This document shows, one piece after another, positions 14,541 to 23,249 of a stretch of DNA of 29,602 nucleotides. Source of the stretch: GCA-2731375 sp964462145 (GTDB lineage: Bacteria; Pseudomonadota; Alphaproteobacteria; GCA-2731375); assembly GCA_964462145.1 (NCBI GenBank), contig CAYWYB010000017.1:1-29602 (forward strand). Reading direction: 5' to 3'. Both the position numbers and the translations under genes were made by a program. Position 1 is the first letter of the stretch. Each line of letters opens with the position of its first letter. The notes beneath the pieces are model-generated. The model was given only the letters and a program-made list of their open reading frames with translations. It did no database searches and was not told where the DNA came from.

Positions 14541-16613
14541 CTAACCGGCGGCGATGATGAGGTTGCCGTAGCGGTCACAACTTACCTGGTGACCCTCGGG
14601 TATCAGGGTGGTGCTATCCAGCTGGACGATCAGGCCGGGTCCTGCAAATTCCGCTCCCGCGCCAAGCTTCATGCGGTCATAGACCGGTACGGTCTGGCGC
14701 CCAGCCTCGAAACTGACCGGCAGATGATCGATCACGGCCTCGGACAGCGATCCGCCCGGGGGCCAAACAGATGGCTCAATCTGATCGAAGTGACCTTCGG
14801 CGACCACATGCAGGGTGACGATCTCCACCGGCGTGTCACGCTGGGCAAAGGTATAGAGCTGTTCGTGCAGGGCGTGGAAGGCTTCCAAGGTTGCCTCGGT
14901 GGCCGGGCCGTCGACCGTGTCGCCCGCCCACGGCAGCCTAAGCTCGAAACCCTGGTGACGGTAACGCAGGCTGGCATGGCGGCTGAGTTTGCGGGCCGAG
15001 GGCGGCACCCGTTCACGCTCGAACCAGGCCTCTGCGTCCGCCTCCAATTCGCCAAATGTCGCGGCGATTTGCGCCACGTTATAGTCGGGCGGGGTTTGTA
15101 GGCAGGTGCGCGCATAGTCCGTGCGCAGTTGCGAAACCAAAAGACCTAGCGCGGAGAGTACGCCCGGATGCGGCGGTACGATCACCGTGCGTGTGCCCAA
15201 CAGCTCGGCCAGGGCGAAGCCATGCAGGGGGCCGGCGCCGCCAAAGGCCACCAGGGCAAAGTCGCGCGGATCATGGCCGCGCTCAATCGAGATCACCCGG
15301 ATCGCGCCCACCATATCGTTGTTGCTGATGGCGATGACGCCCCTGGCCGCCGCCTCGACTTCCAGGCCCAGCGGTTGCGCCACATCTGTCTTGATGGCCT
15401 GGCGCGCGGCCTCGACATCCAGTTGCATGCCGCCGCCCAGCAGATAGGGCGGTACATGCCCCAGCACCAGATGTGCATCCGTGACCGTGGCCGCGCCGCC
15501 GCCCCGCCCATAGCAGGCCGGGCCGGGCACCGCGCCGGCGCTGGCCGGGCCAACGGTCAGGGCGCCGTCGTCGCTGACCGAGGCGATGGAGCCGCCGCCG
15601 GTGCCCACCGTGTGGATATCAAGCATGGGAAAGGGCAGGGGCCAGCCGCCCACCTTGCCATTGCCGCTGACCGTATGCTGGCCGTCCTTGACCAGGCAGA
15701 TATCAGCCGAGGTGCCGCCAATGTCGATGCCGATAACATCGTCAAAACCGGCAGCAGCGCCCACGAACCTTGCGCCGACCACGCCGGCGGCGGGTCCGGA
15801 CAGGGCGGTATGCGCCGGTACCCGCTGGACCTCCGCCGCGCTGACCACGCCGCCATTGGATTTCATGATCAACAGCGGTGCCGCCGCGCCTACGCCCGTC
15901 AGGCGTTCTTGCAGGTTGGCGACATACTGTGTCACCGCCTGCATGACATAGACATTCAAGGCCGTGGCCATACTGCGTTCGTATTCCCGGAACACCCGCA
16001 ACACCTCGGACGACAGCGAGACCAGGGTGCCCGGATGCTCCTCCAGGATAATCTCGCGGGTTTGGCGTTCATGTTTCGGTTCGGTGAAACTATGCAGGAA
16101 GCAAATTGCGATGGCGTCGATGCCTTGGGCGCGCAGGTTCCGGGCAATGCGGCGTACTGCTTCGGTGTCCAGCGCCTCCAGAACATTGCCATCGAGGTCA
16201 AGTCGTTCGGGGACCTCGAAAACCTGTTCGGGGGGGACGGGCCGCTTTGGTTTCACCCAGGCGAACATATTGGCGTTGCGGGGAATATCCTGCCGGCCGA
16301 TTTCCAGAACATGCTGAAAGCCGGCGGTGGTCAGCAGCGCCACCTTGGCGCCCTTGCCCTCCAGGATCAGATTGGTGGCCACGGTGGTGCCGTGAAAGAC
16401 CTGCGCCAGATCTTCCGGCGTCAATTCCGCCTGCGTCAGGGCGGAGGCGATACCGTCCATGAAGCCGATGGATGGATCGGCTGGCGTCGATGGCGCCTTG
16501 GCGGTCCAGCTTTGCCCCGTCTGGCGATCAAACAGCGTCACATCGGTAAAGGTTCCGCCGGTATCGACGGCGATGGCGAAACGCAGCGTATTTGTTTCCA
16601 TTGCTGCGCTCAC
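14541..16613 (-). CDS. hyuA: Hydantoinase/oxoprolinase family subunit A (ATP-binding)
   Basis: HyuA-type subunits of ATP-dependent hydantoinases, 5-oxoprolinases and related carboxylases belong to the ASKHA ATPase fold. The 690-residue protein has phosphate loop one (DTGGTFTD, residues 17-24), HGTT (74-77), SGPAAGVVGA (272-281) and the second loop DIGGTSAD (297-304), then the GAGPLHGFALAELLG segment. Its start GTG overlaps the hyuB stop (GTGA, four bases); an ATG four codons further in, at 16601, is an alternative. Together with HyuB it should form a cytoplasmic enzyme that uses ATP to open or carboxylate a lactam, hydantoin or ketone. Family is clear; the substrate (N-methylhydantoin, 5-oxoproline or other) is not. 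Confidence 0.93.
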   Translation of the reverse strand: MSAAMETNTLRFAIAVDTGGTFTDVTLFDRQTGQSWTAKAPSTPADPSIGFMDGIASALTQAELTPEDLAQVFHGTTVATNLILEGKGAKVALLTTAGFQHVLEIGRQDIPRNANMFAWVKPKRPVPPEQVFEVPERLDLDGNVLEALDTEAVRRIARNLRAQGIDAIAICFLHSFTEPKHERQTREIILEEHPGTLVSLSSEVLRVFREYERSMATALNVYVMQAVTQYVANLQERLTGVGAAAPLLIMKSNGGVVSAAEVQRVPAHTALSGPAAGVVGARFVGAAAGFDDVIGIDIGGTSADICLVKDGQHTVSGNGKVGGWPLPFPMLDIHTVGTGGGSIASVSDDGALTVGPASAGAVPGPACYGRGGGAATVTDAHLVLGHVPPYLLGGGMQLDVEAARQAIKTDVAQPLGLEVEAAARGVIAISNNDMVGAIRVISIERGHDPRDFALVAFGGAGPLHGFALAELLGTRTVIVPPHPGVLSALGLLVSQLRTDYARTCLQTPPDYNVAQIAATFGELEADAEAWFERERVPPSARKLSRHASLRYRHQGFELRLPWAGDTVDGPATEATLEAFHALHEQLYTFAQRDTPVEIVTLHVVAEGHFDQIEPSVWPPGGSLSEAVIDHLPVSFEAGRQTVPVYDRMKLGAGAEFAGPGLIVQLDSTTLIPEGHQVSCDRYGNLIIAAG

Positions 16614-18403
16614 GTCAGCTCGTCCCGATAGCCGCCACGATGGAACAGGCCGTCGACGGCTGGGCGCTCCCGGCGCCGGGCTTCCGTCGTCGCCGCCTCC
16701 ACCGCCAACCCATCGGGGGTCAAAACAACGCCATATTGCGCTTCCGCCTTTGCCTGACTGACAAAGCCGCCGCGCACATCGGCCAGTACCTGTTTGGAGG
16801 GCCTGTCAAAGGGATGCCCCCAACCGCCGCCGCCGCCTGTTTCCAGGCGCATGACATCGCCCCGGAATAGTTCGTTACCATCACTCAGGGGGTCAAGCTG
16901 TCTTTCGTCCGGCCTGCCTGGATTGACGATGGCCCGCCCGGCACCGCCGTTGATGCCGCCGCCGACCCCCCAGGCCGGACTATCGGCGCCATCGACCCGG
17001 ACCGCGATGGTTGCCTTTTCCGCCAATACCTCGATCTCGCGTATCACCCCGCAGCCGCCCCGCCAGCGGCCCGGCCCGCCTGAATCGCGATGAATGCCAT
17101 AGCTGCGAATGCGTACGGGAAAGGTATGCTCCATCAACTCAACCGGATAATTTTCCTGGGCGATGTAATAGACCGCATCTATGCCGTCGGCGAAGGGCCG
17201 GGCGCCATAGCCGACGCCGACGCCGTCGGTCAGCAGGAACGGTTCGCCACTCGCATCCAGGCCGCGCGCGAAATAGATCACATAGGGGCAGTTCGCCGCC
17301 GTTGATTCCCCTCCGGCGGCGTTGATCAAACCCATGGTGGCGCTCAGCAGTCGCATCATCGTCAAACCCCGCTGGCCCAAGGGCGCGGGCCAAAGCGGTT
17401 GCAGCAGGCTGCCCGGACGCAGGACGACCTCGTCGACGGCCCTGCCGGCGCCGCTGTTCAGGGGCAATGTCGGATCGCCCGCCAACAGATACATCGAAAG
17501 CATGGCGCGCGGTACCGCCGGGTTGAGCAGATAGTTGATCGGACCGGGCGCCTGATCGTCGCTGTCGGAGAAATCCAGCACCACGCCATTGTCGCCAACG
17601 CGCAGCTCCATCGCCATGCGAAAGGGTCCATTGCCCTGGCCGTCGGTCTCGATTTCGTCGGAAAAGCGATACTGCCCATTGCGGATAATCTTGCCCAACC
17701 GTGCCTTGGCGGCCCGTTCCGAGCGGGCACCAAGCTGGCGGAAGGCATCCGCCACCACCTCCGATCCGAAACGCCCGGCAAGTTCCACCAGCCGCCGCTC
17801 GCCCAGGCGTAGTGCTGCGAGGCAGGCGCGGGTATCGCCCTTGATCAGGTCGGGGAAGCGGGAGTTGCGGTAAAAAAACCGCAGTAGTTCCTCGTTGACC
17901 TCGCCTTCCCGGGCCAGGCGCACGGGGGGGACGATGATGCCTTCCTGAAAGATATCGACACAATCCGGCGAGATCGAGCCCGGCCGCATGCCGCCGATAT
18001 CGGCAAAGTGGGCCCAGCTTTGCACAAAGCCAAGCAATTGACCGTCAACGAAAACCGGTGCCAAAAAGACCTGATCCGGCGAATGGGAGACCGAGCCATG
18101 GGAGCCGTAACAATCGTTGTACCAATACAGATCGCCCGGCCGCATGTCCTCGACCGGGTAATGTTCGAAAATGGGCCGCACCGGGTCGCCCGCGCTGGGC
18201 CGATAGGCCCCGACGATCAGATCGCCGTCGGCATCGAATAGTGCTACGAAAAAATCCTTCTTCTCGCGAATGAAGGGCGACATGGCGGTGCGCTCGATCA
18301 GGGCTTCCATCTCGCTCTGGGTGGCGCGTAAGGCGCCCAGCACCACATCCAGGGTTACCGCGTCACAGATCGGTTCCGTCAGTGTCTGGGCTCCCATGCT
18401 CAT
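16610..18403 (-). CDS. hyuB: Hydantoinase/oxoprolinase family subunit B
   Basis: The 597-residue protein matches HyuB: MSPFIREKKDFFVALFDADGDL near the N-terminus, GDLYWYNDCYGSHGSVSHSPD, the HFADIGGMRPGS metal-site segment, and the C-terminal YGIHRDSGGPGRWRGGCGV and GGGGGWGHPFDRP motifs. It is the partner of HyuA in ATP-dependent ring opening. The ATG at 18403 is preferred because GGAGG lies five bases upstream; a GTG at 18415 would include that site in the coding region. HyuB precedes HyuA and overlaps it by four bases, so the subunits are coupled. No transporter or hydantoin racemase gene is next to the pair, which leaves the substrate open. Confidence 0.93.
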   Translation of the reverse strand: MSMGAQTLTEPICDAVTLDVVLGALRATQSEMEALIERTAMSPFIREKKDFFVALFDADGDLIVGAYRPSAGDPVRPIFEHYPVEDMRPGDLYWYNDCYGSHGSVSHSPDQVFLAPVFVDGQLLGFVQSWAHFADIGGMRPGSISPDCVDIFQEGIIVPPVRLAREGEVNEELLRFFYRNSRFPDLIKGDTRACLAALRLGERRLVELAGRFGSEVVADAFRQLGARSERAAKARLGKIIRNGQYRFSDEIETDGQGNGPFRMAMELRVGDNGVVLDFSDSDDQAPGPINYLLNPAVPRAMLSMYLLAGDPTLPLNSGAGRAVDEVVLRPGSLLQPLWPAPLGQRGLTMMRLLSATMGLINAAGGESTAANCPYVIYFARGLDASGEPFLLTDGVGVGYGARPFADGIDAVYYIAQENYPVELMEHTFPVRIRSYGIHRDSGGPGRWRGGCGVIREIEVLAEKATIAVRVDGADSPAWGVGGGINGGAGRAIVNPGRPDERQLDPLSDGNELFRGDVMRLETGGGGGWGHPFDRPSKQVLADVRGGFVSQAKAEAQYGVVLTPDGLAVEAATTEARRRERPAVDGLFHRGGYRDELT

Positions 18404-18561
18404 CGCCGCCTCCACTAAATACTGTTGCCGGGTATCGCTGCGAGCCAGGACGCCAGCACCGTTGTTAGTTTATCCATCGCGCGCCGCTGCCGTCGACCAT
18501 TTTAGTGGCCAAGGTCCAGACGGGCTCGCACGAAGCGCGGCAAATGTACTATGATCGTCTC

Positions 18562-18906
18562 ATGAAAACTTACACCGGCATACGCGAGGGCGAGCGGGTT
18601 ACGGTTAGGGTAGATGACCAACCGCTGGACGCGCGTCTGGATCTGCGTGATTTCCATGCCTCCGGCTTTGAATGGGGCTACGAGGGCAGCGGACCCAGCC
18701 AGTTGGCCCTGGCCATATTGGCCGATCATGCCGGCGCTGCCGCCGCCCTGGGCAACTATCGAAAATTCGTGCAGATTTTTATCGCCGAGATCGAGGGTGA
18801 TAGCTGGCGTCTGACCTCCGAGGAGATCGATCAGCGGATTGGTGAAACAACGATCGTGCCCATGGACCTGAAGACCTTGATGCGCAAGGTAAAGGGCGAG
18901 ATCTAG
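18562..18906 (+). CDS. DUF6166-like protein
   Basis: This 114-residue protein contains TYTGIREGERVTVRVDDQPL, FEWGYEGSGPSQLALAIL and a terminal helical region. The FEWGYxGSGPxQLALAIL pattern is what I associate with DUF6166, a family without a known function. No signal peptide, membrane segment or cysteine pair is visible. The start is uncertain: ATG at 18562 begins the conserved part, while ATG at 18544 and GTG at 18505 are in frame; none has a convincing ribosome site. It lies between the divergent hyuB gene and the acyl-CoA-ligase-type gene 35 bp downstream, and may share a transcript with the latter. Confidence 0.75.
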   Translation: MKTYTGIREGERVTVRVDDQPLDARLDLRDFHASGFEWGYEGSGPSQLALAILADHAGAAAALGNYRKFVQIFIAEIEGDSWRLTSEEIDQRIGETTIVPMDLKTLMRKVKGEI

Positions 18907-18941
18907 CTCAATCGAATATTTGTAGGGAGTCGTTACCGCGT

Positions 18942-20546
18942 ATGGATACCGTTACCGCAATGCTGGAAGAGCTGGCCGCCAACCATGGGGCGGACACCGC
19001 GATTATCTATCACGACCAACCCATCAGTTTCGCCGAAGTCGACGACAGGGGCCGCCGGGCCGCCACGGTGCTGGCGGATCTGGGCATCGGTGCGGGCGAC
19101 AGGGTCGCCTTGTGGCTGCCCAATTGTCCGGCCTATTTCGCCCTGTGTCTGGGTTGTTGCCGTTTGGGCGCCATCGCGGTGGCGGTCAACACGCGCTTCC
19201 GCTCATCGGAGGTTTCCGACATCATCAGCCGTTCCGGGGCGGAGGTTCTGGTTATGTGGCCCGGTTTCCGCGAAATCGATTTTCTCGGCCTGCTGGCGGA
19301 TGCGGATGGGGCGGCCCTGGCTGGCCTGAAGACGTTGATACTTTATGATGAAGGCCAGAAGGTGGAGGCCATTCCGGATGCGGTGTCTCATTGCCGGCAC
19401 CTTGATTACAACGAGCTGATCCAGTGCGAACCCTACGCCGATGATCATGCCAGCCCCGATGCGGGCTGCAATATCTTCACTACTTCGGGCACAACCAATG
19501 CGCCCAAGTTCGTGCTGCATACCCAGGGCAGCCTGTCGCGCCATGCCCGCGAGGTGGCGGACGGGTTCGGCTACAGCACCTCCAACGGCGCGCTGTTGCA
19601 GATGATGCCGTTGTGCGGCGTGTTCGGTTATACCCAGATCATGGCCGGTATCGCCTCGGCCCAGCCGACCGTATTGACCGCCTCGTTCGATCCCCTGGAA
19701 ACGGTTGAGCTGGCGGCCCGGCACAACGTGGTCAATTTCAATGCCACGGACGATATGATCCAATCGATCCTGGACAATTCGCCCCTGGATAAACCATTGC
19801 CCAATGTGCGCTTTGTCGGCAGCGCCGCCTTCGCCACCAACTATGCCGAGCTTGCCGCCCGGGCCGAGGCGCGTGGTATCAAAATGGTCGGCCTGTACGG
19901 GATGAGCGAAGTTCAGGCGCTCTATGCCCTGCAGCCCGTGGAGCTGCCCTTGCTGGACCGCATCGCGGGTGGCGGCAGGCCGATCAGCGCCAAGGCGGAA
20001 GTCCGTGTGCGCGACCCGGAAAGCGGCGAACTGCTGGGCCCCGGCCAGGCTGGCGAGCTGGAGCTGAAGGGCCCTTCGTTGATGAAGGAATATTATCTCA
20101 ACGCGCAGGCGACGGCGGAGGAATTCACTGACGACGGTTTCCTGCGCTCCGGCGATTTGGGTGAGTTGACCGAGGATGGCCGCTTCCTCTATCTCCAGCG
20201 CATGGGCGATGTCCTGCGCCTGGGCGGTTTCCTGACCAGTCCGGCGGAGATCGAGGCCCATATTATTGGCCACGACAGTGTTGGCGATTGCCAGGTTGTC
20301 GGGGTCACGACCGCCGAGGGCGCGGTGCGGGCGGTCGGCTTCGTGATCATGAACGCGGGCGCGACATTTGATGAAGATGTGCTGCGGCAGCATTGCCTGG
20401 ATACCCTGGCCCGTTTCAAGGCGCCGGTGCGGATCTTTGCCTTGGAGGAATTCCCGACGACGCAAAGTGCGAACGGCACCAAGATCCAGCGCGCCGAGTT
20501 GCGCCGCATGGCCGAGGCGCGGGTTGTTGGTGAGGCCGGCTCGTAG
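18942..20546 (+). CDS. Class I adenylate-forming enzyme (acyl-CoA synthetase/ligase type)
   Basis: ANL-superfamily enzymes activate a carboxylate with ATP and then transfer it to CoA or a carrier. This 534-residue protein shows the order of core motifs: FTTSGTTNAPKFVLH (A3, residues 179-193), GLYGMSE (A5, 317-323), RSGDLGEL (A7, 402-409), YLQRMGDVLRLGGFLTSPAEIE (hinge, A8) and NGTKIQRAELR (A10), where Lys514 should be the adenylation lysine. It is cytoplasmic with no carrier-protein domain. The hinge motif has MGDVLRLGG where most relatives have RxKDxIxxGG, so it is somewhat divergent. The substrate is unknown; the nearby cupin and flavin-type genes do not define one. The ATG at 18942 is chosen; AGGGAG lies about twelve bases upstream, a wide spacing. 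Confidence 0.9.
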   Translation: MDTVTAMLEELAANHGADTAIIYHDQPISFAEVDDRGRRAATVLADLGIGAGDRVALWLPNCPAYFALCLGCCRLGAIAVAVNTRFRSSEVSDIISRSGAEVLVMWPGFREIDFLGLLADADGAALAGLKTLILYDEGQKVEAIPDAVSHCRHLDYNELIQCEPYADDHASPDAGCNIFTTSGTTNAPKFVLHTQGSLSRHAREVADGFGYSTSNGALLQMMPLCGVFGYTQIMAGIASAQPTVLTASFDPLETVELAARHNVVNFNATDDMIQSILDNSPLDKPLPNVRFVGSAAFATNYAELAARAEARGIKMVGLYGMSEVQALYALQPVELPLLDRIAGGGRPISAKAEVRVRDPESGELLGPGQAGELELKGPSLMKEYYLNAQATAEEFTDDGFLRSGDLGELTEDGRFLYLQRMGDVLRLGGFLTSPAEIEAHIIGHDSVGDCQVVGVTTAEGAVRAVGFVIMNAGATFDEDVLRQHCLDTLARFKAPVRIFALEEFPTTQSANGTKIQRAELRRMAEARVVGEAGS

Positions 20547-20597
20547 ATTTCCCGGCCCGTAAAATTCAGTAAAGCGTGGGTTCTTTTGATGGGGGTC

Positions 20598-20636
20598 TTG
20601 ACGATGGATATTGAATGACTATCTATCAATAGATAG
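20598..20636 (+). promoter_or_regulatory. Candidate promoter with overlapping 18-bp palindromic operator
   Basis: A perfect inverted repeat, CTATCTAT-CA-ATAGATAG, occupies 20619-20636. It overlaps the expected -10 position (TATCTA at 20620-20625) downstream of a TTGACG -35-like box at 20598-20603, and lies about 40 bp before the cupin start. It is A+T-rich and lacks a T-run after it, so it looks like an operator, not a terminator. The bound regulator is unknown. Confidence 0.5.
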
Positions 20637-20674
20637 GCAGCGCATCTACGCAGCCGAAAATGGGGACTAGGATC

Positions 20675-21346
20675 ATGCGGATCAACATGGATTTCAGCCA
20701 GCGCGTGGTTGTCGAGACGGAGGCGCAAGAGTGGGTCGAGACCCGCGCCAATGGGGTTAGGCGGCGCATGCTGGATCGGGACGGCGCCGAGTCCGGGCGG
20801 GCCACCACGGTGGTTGGTTTCGCGGCGGAGAGCTATTTTCCTGGCCATAGCCACGACGGCGGCGAGGAATTTTTTGTTCTGGAAGGCATTTTCTCCGACG
20901 AAAGCGGCGACTATGGACCTGGTATGTATGTGCGCAATCCGGTGGGGTCGGCCCATGTCCCCCACACCAAGGACGGCTGCATTATCTTCGTCAAGCTGTG
21001 GCAAATGGATGCCGCCGACCAGGATTACGTGCGTATCGACACCAACCTGGATGAAGGCTGGCAGGCCGGCGCCGTTGATGGTTTGTCGGTGCGGCCGCTG
21101 CATCAATATGGCGATGAACGGGTCAGCCTGGTGCGTTGGCGGACGGGTGTCCACTATCCATCGCATGATCATCCGGGTGGCGAGGAAGTCCTGGTCATTG
21201 ACGGTACCTTGCAGGACGAACAGGGCAGTTATCCAAAAGGCACCTGGCTGCGTCTGCCGCCTGGCAGCAAGCATGCGCCGTTCAGCACGGATGGCTGCAC
21301 GCTGTTGGTCAAGACGGGACATCTGAGCGGGGAGAAGGCGGCATGA
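20675..21346 (+). CDS. Double-cupin protein, ChrR-like
   Basis: The 223-residue protein has two successive cupin barrels of the ChrR cupin-like type. The first shows HSHDGGEEFFVLEG (His58, His60, Glu64/65) with a later His94/His97; the second HDHPGGEEVLVIDG (His164, His166, Glu170/171) with His200. These are the usual metal ligands, so both barrels may bind a divalent metal. It lacks the N-terminal zinc anti-sigma domain of ChrR itself, so it is not a standard anti-sigma factor; a dioxygenase-like or sensing role is possible. The ATG at 20675 follows GGGGA by eight bases; an in-frame ATG at 20660 overlaps that site. Its TGA overlaps the next gene's ATG by four bases. Confidence 0.85.
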   Translation: MRINMDFSQRVVVETEAQEWVETRANGVRRRMLDRDGAESGRATTVVGFAAESYFPGHSHDGGEEFFVLEGIFSDESGDYGPGMYVRNPVGSAHVPHTKDGCIIFVKLWQMDAADQDYVRIDTNLDEGWQAGAVDGLSVRPLHQYGDERVSLVRWRTGVHYPSHDHPGGEEVLVIDGTLQDEQGSYPKGTWLRLPPGSKHAPFSTDGCTLLVKTGHLSGEKAA

Positions 21347-21945
21347 GCGCGCAATACAGTTCCGACGTCGCCTTCAGCCCGGCGGTCAAGGCGGTGCAGA
21401 GGCGCAAGGGTTCCCGCGACGGTTATGCCAAAATGGAGGAAAAGGCCGGCTGGCGCACGCTGGTCAGCGATGATCTGGCGGCGTTCATCGCGGAGCGGGA
21501 TTCATTCTATTTGGCCACTGCTTCCGCCCATGGCCAGCCCAGCCTGCAGCACCGTGGCGGGCCGAAGGGTTTCCTCAAGGTATTGGATGAGAATACGCTG
21601 GCATTCGCCGATTTTGCCGGTAACCGGCAATATATCTCGGTCGGCAATCTGACGGAGAACGATCGCATCTCGCTCTTTCTCATCGATTACCCCAACCGTC
21701 GCCGGATCAAGATCTGGGGCCGGGCGCATGTGGTTGACGATGATCCCGGGCTTTTGCGGAGACTTGCCGATACCAGCTACGATGCGCCGGTGGAGGCGGC
21801 GGTTATCATCACGGTCGAGGCTTGGGACATCAATTGTTCAAAACATATCGCGCAACGATATACGGACGAGCAGATCGCCGATTTGGTCCGCCCCTTGCGG
21901 GCGCGTATCGATGAATTGGAGGCTGAATTGGCGAATGCGAACTAA
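21343..21945 (+). CDS. Pyridoxamine 5'-phosphate oxidase-like FMN-binding split-barrel protein
   Basis: The 200-residue protein contains the split-barrel core: FIAERDSFYLATASAHGQPSLQHRGGPKGFLKVL, then TLAFADFAGNRQYISVGNL, RISLFLIDYPNRRRIKIWGRAHVV. This subfamily binds FMN or F420-like cofactors, and its members are usually uncharacterised; it is not the vitamin B6 enzyme PdxH, which has a different C-terminus. A short coiled-coil-like tail (RIDELEAELANAN) ends the protein. It is translationally coupled to the cupin gene (ATGA overlap), suggesting joint function, and its stop overlaps that of the convergent Hpt gene over 21942-21945. Confidence 0.87.
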   Translation: MSAQYSSDVAFSPAVKAVQRRKGSRDGYAKMEEKAGWRTLVSDDLAAFIAERDSFYLATASAHGQPSLQHRGGPKGFLKVLDENTLAFADFAGNRQYISVGNLTENDRISLFLIDYPNRRRIKIWGRAHVVDDDPGLLRRLADTSYDAPVEAAVIITVEAWDINCSKHIAQRYTDEQIADLVRPLRARIDELEAELANAN

Positions 21946-22451
21946 TCGCGCGACTTTTCGACGATCGTGGTCAATCCCTTGATGATCTGTTTCGCGACCT
22001 TTGGTCCGCTGCCTTTGACTTTCTGGGAAACGACGGTTTGTATCGCCTTAAGGTGTGTGTGGATGGCGCGCGAGTCAGCCTGGCTGACCTCGCCCATGGG
22101 CGAGAGTAGTTCACACAATAACTTGCCGATGTCGGAGACCAGATCATAGCCGAAAGTGCCCGCCTCGCCGCGGATTTCGTGTACCGTGTCGTGCAGCAAA
22201 TCAAGATCGTAAACGCCTGTTTCCTTCATCTTCTGAAAGCTGATAAGCAGATCCTGGATTTCCTGTTCCAGGCGCATTTCGTAGCCGACTTTCAAATTTT
22301 CGACAATCGCCTCGGCCTGTTCCAGGGCGGCCGGATCGGCGCCGAATCCGGGGCCGACTTTCGCCATCAGCTTGTTTGGCACCTGGATTTCCTCAAAATC
22401 ACCCGGTTCACCGCGCGGCGCATCGTTTTGTTGAGGTACCGCTCTGGGCAT
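21942..22451 (-). CDS. Hpt-domain phosphotransfer protein
   Basis: The 169-residue protein has a helical C-terminal two thirds containing LHDTVHEIRGEAGTFGYDLVSDIG at residues 86-109. HEIRGEAGTFG fits the histidine phosphotransfer signature (HxxKG-like, with Arg for Lys), making His91 the probable phosphorylated residue. The N-terminal 40 residues are rich in Pro, Gly and Gln and look disordered. There is no kinase ATPase domain. A good ribosome site (TAGGAGA) precedes the ATG. It lies 52 bp downstream of a CheY-like regulator on the same strand, so the two probably form a phosphorelay step; the partner histidine kinase is not in the window. Confidence 0.8.
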   Translation of the reverse strand: MPRAVPQQNDAPRGEPGDFEEIQVPNKLMAKVGPGFGADPAALEQAEAIVENLKVGYEMRLEQEIQDLLISFQKMKETGVYDLDLLHDTVHEIRGEAGTFGYDLVSDIGKLLCELLSPMGEVSQADSRAIHTHLKAIQTVVSQKVKGSGPKVAKQIIKGLTTIVEKSRD

Positions 22452-22503
22452 GTCCCGCTCTCCTAGTTGTTTGGGTTTCCCCGTATTGGCATTCGCGCCG
22501 CTG

Positions 22504-23076
22504 TTACAGTATCTCTAACAGGCGTTCGACATCATCGACGTCGTTACTGCTGGACTGGCCGCCTAAACCTAGAAGTGCTGCTGTGCTGTCTGCCCGGGCG
22601 CGCCGTTCGGGGCCCATGTAGTCTTTCCAATTGACCCGTCTGCGGCAGGGGCCAAAAAAGGATCTCGTCCGCACGAATGGCCGCGGTTTTTCGATCACCG
22701 CCAAAATACGGTCATACAGGGTCTTGGCTGTAATGGGCTTCGCCAGTAGCTCATTCACGCCGGCGTCCCGCGCGGTCATAATGCGCCATTTTTCCGTATG
22801 CCCGGTCATCAGAATGACCGGGATAAAGATGTCCGGGCTCTCAACGTTAGCACGTATGAATTTGGTGTATTCCAGCCCGTCCACCGGCTCCATCATCCAG
22901 TCGGTGATAATTAGGTCCGGTACAAAATCATCAAGGGCCTCAATAGCCTGCTCTCCATTGGCGTGATCACGGACGGATGCCATGCCCAGGGCATTCAGCA
23001 TCGCCTTGACCAAGGCGCGCATGTTGCGGTTGTCCTCGATCAACTGGACCTGCAAGTTTTCCAGGTTGTATGCCAT
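22504..23076 (-). CDS. CheY-like response regulator with basic C-terminal tail
   Basis: Residues 1-130 form a receiver domain: acidic pair Glu14/Asp15 (QLIEDN), phospho-acceptor Asp59 (IITDWMM), Thr91 (LMTGH) and Lys113 (LAKPI). There is no DNA-binding or enzymatic output domain. Instead a 60-residue tail begins PFVRTRSFFGPCRRRVNWKD and continues YMGPERRARA, a repeated arginine-rich GPxRR pattern that I recall from single-domain regulators in Rhodospirillales. Its role is not known to me. A short acidic, leucine-rich end (DVERLLEIL) follows. The regulator sits upstream of the Hpt gene in one operon, and probably receives phosphate from it. Confidence 0.88.
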   Translation of the reverse strand: MAYNLENLQVQLIEDNRNMRALVKAMLNALGMASVRDHANGEQAIEALDDFVPDLIITDWMMEPVDGLEYTKFIRANVESPDIFIPVILMTGHTEKWRIMTARDAGVNELLAKPITAKTLYDRILAVIEKPRPFVRTRSFFGPCRRRVNWKDYMGPERRARADSTAALLGLGGQSSSNDVDDVERLLEIL

Positions 23077-23249
23077 TTATCCTGCCGCTGCTCTTCCTGC
23101 TTTCGGCATCCCACCCAGGAATGCAATAATGCGAAGTCAATTAAAGTAACCGAAGTTGGGTAAATAAGACGTTAAGCACTTGCTGCCCAAGTAAGCGAAA
23201 CCGTTCGTTGAAGCATTTCTTTGTGCCCAGGGGCGTTATATTTTCCGCC

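Noticed and set aside
15168..16631. A 487-codon open frame on the plus strand
   Set aside because: It is antisense to hyuA, has no recognisable domain and arises from the G+C-rich codon use; HyuA on the opposite strand is complete with ATPase motifs.
19203..20465. A 420-codon open frame on the minus strand
   Set aside because: It is fully antisense to the adenylate-forming enzyme, whose motifs are intact; the antisense product has no plausible family.
20675..21346. ChrR-type anti-sigma factor
   Set aside because: The protein has two cupin barrels but lacks the N-terminal zinc-binding anti-sigma domain, and no ECF sigma gene is adjacent.
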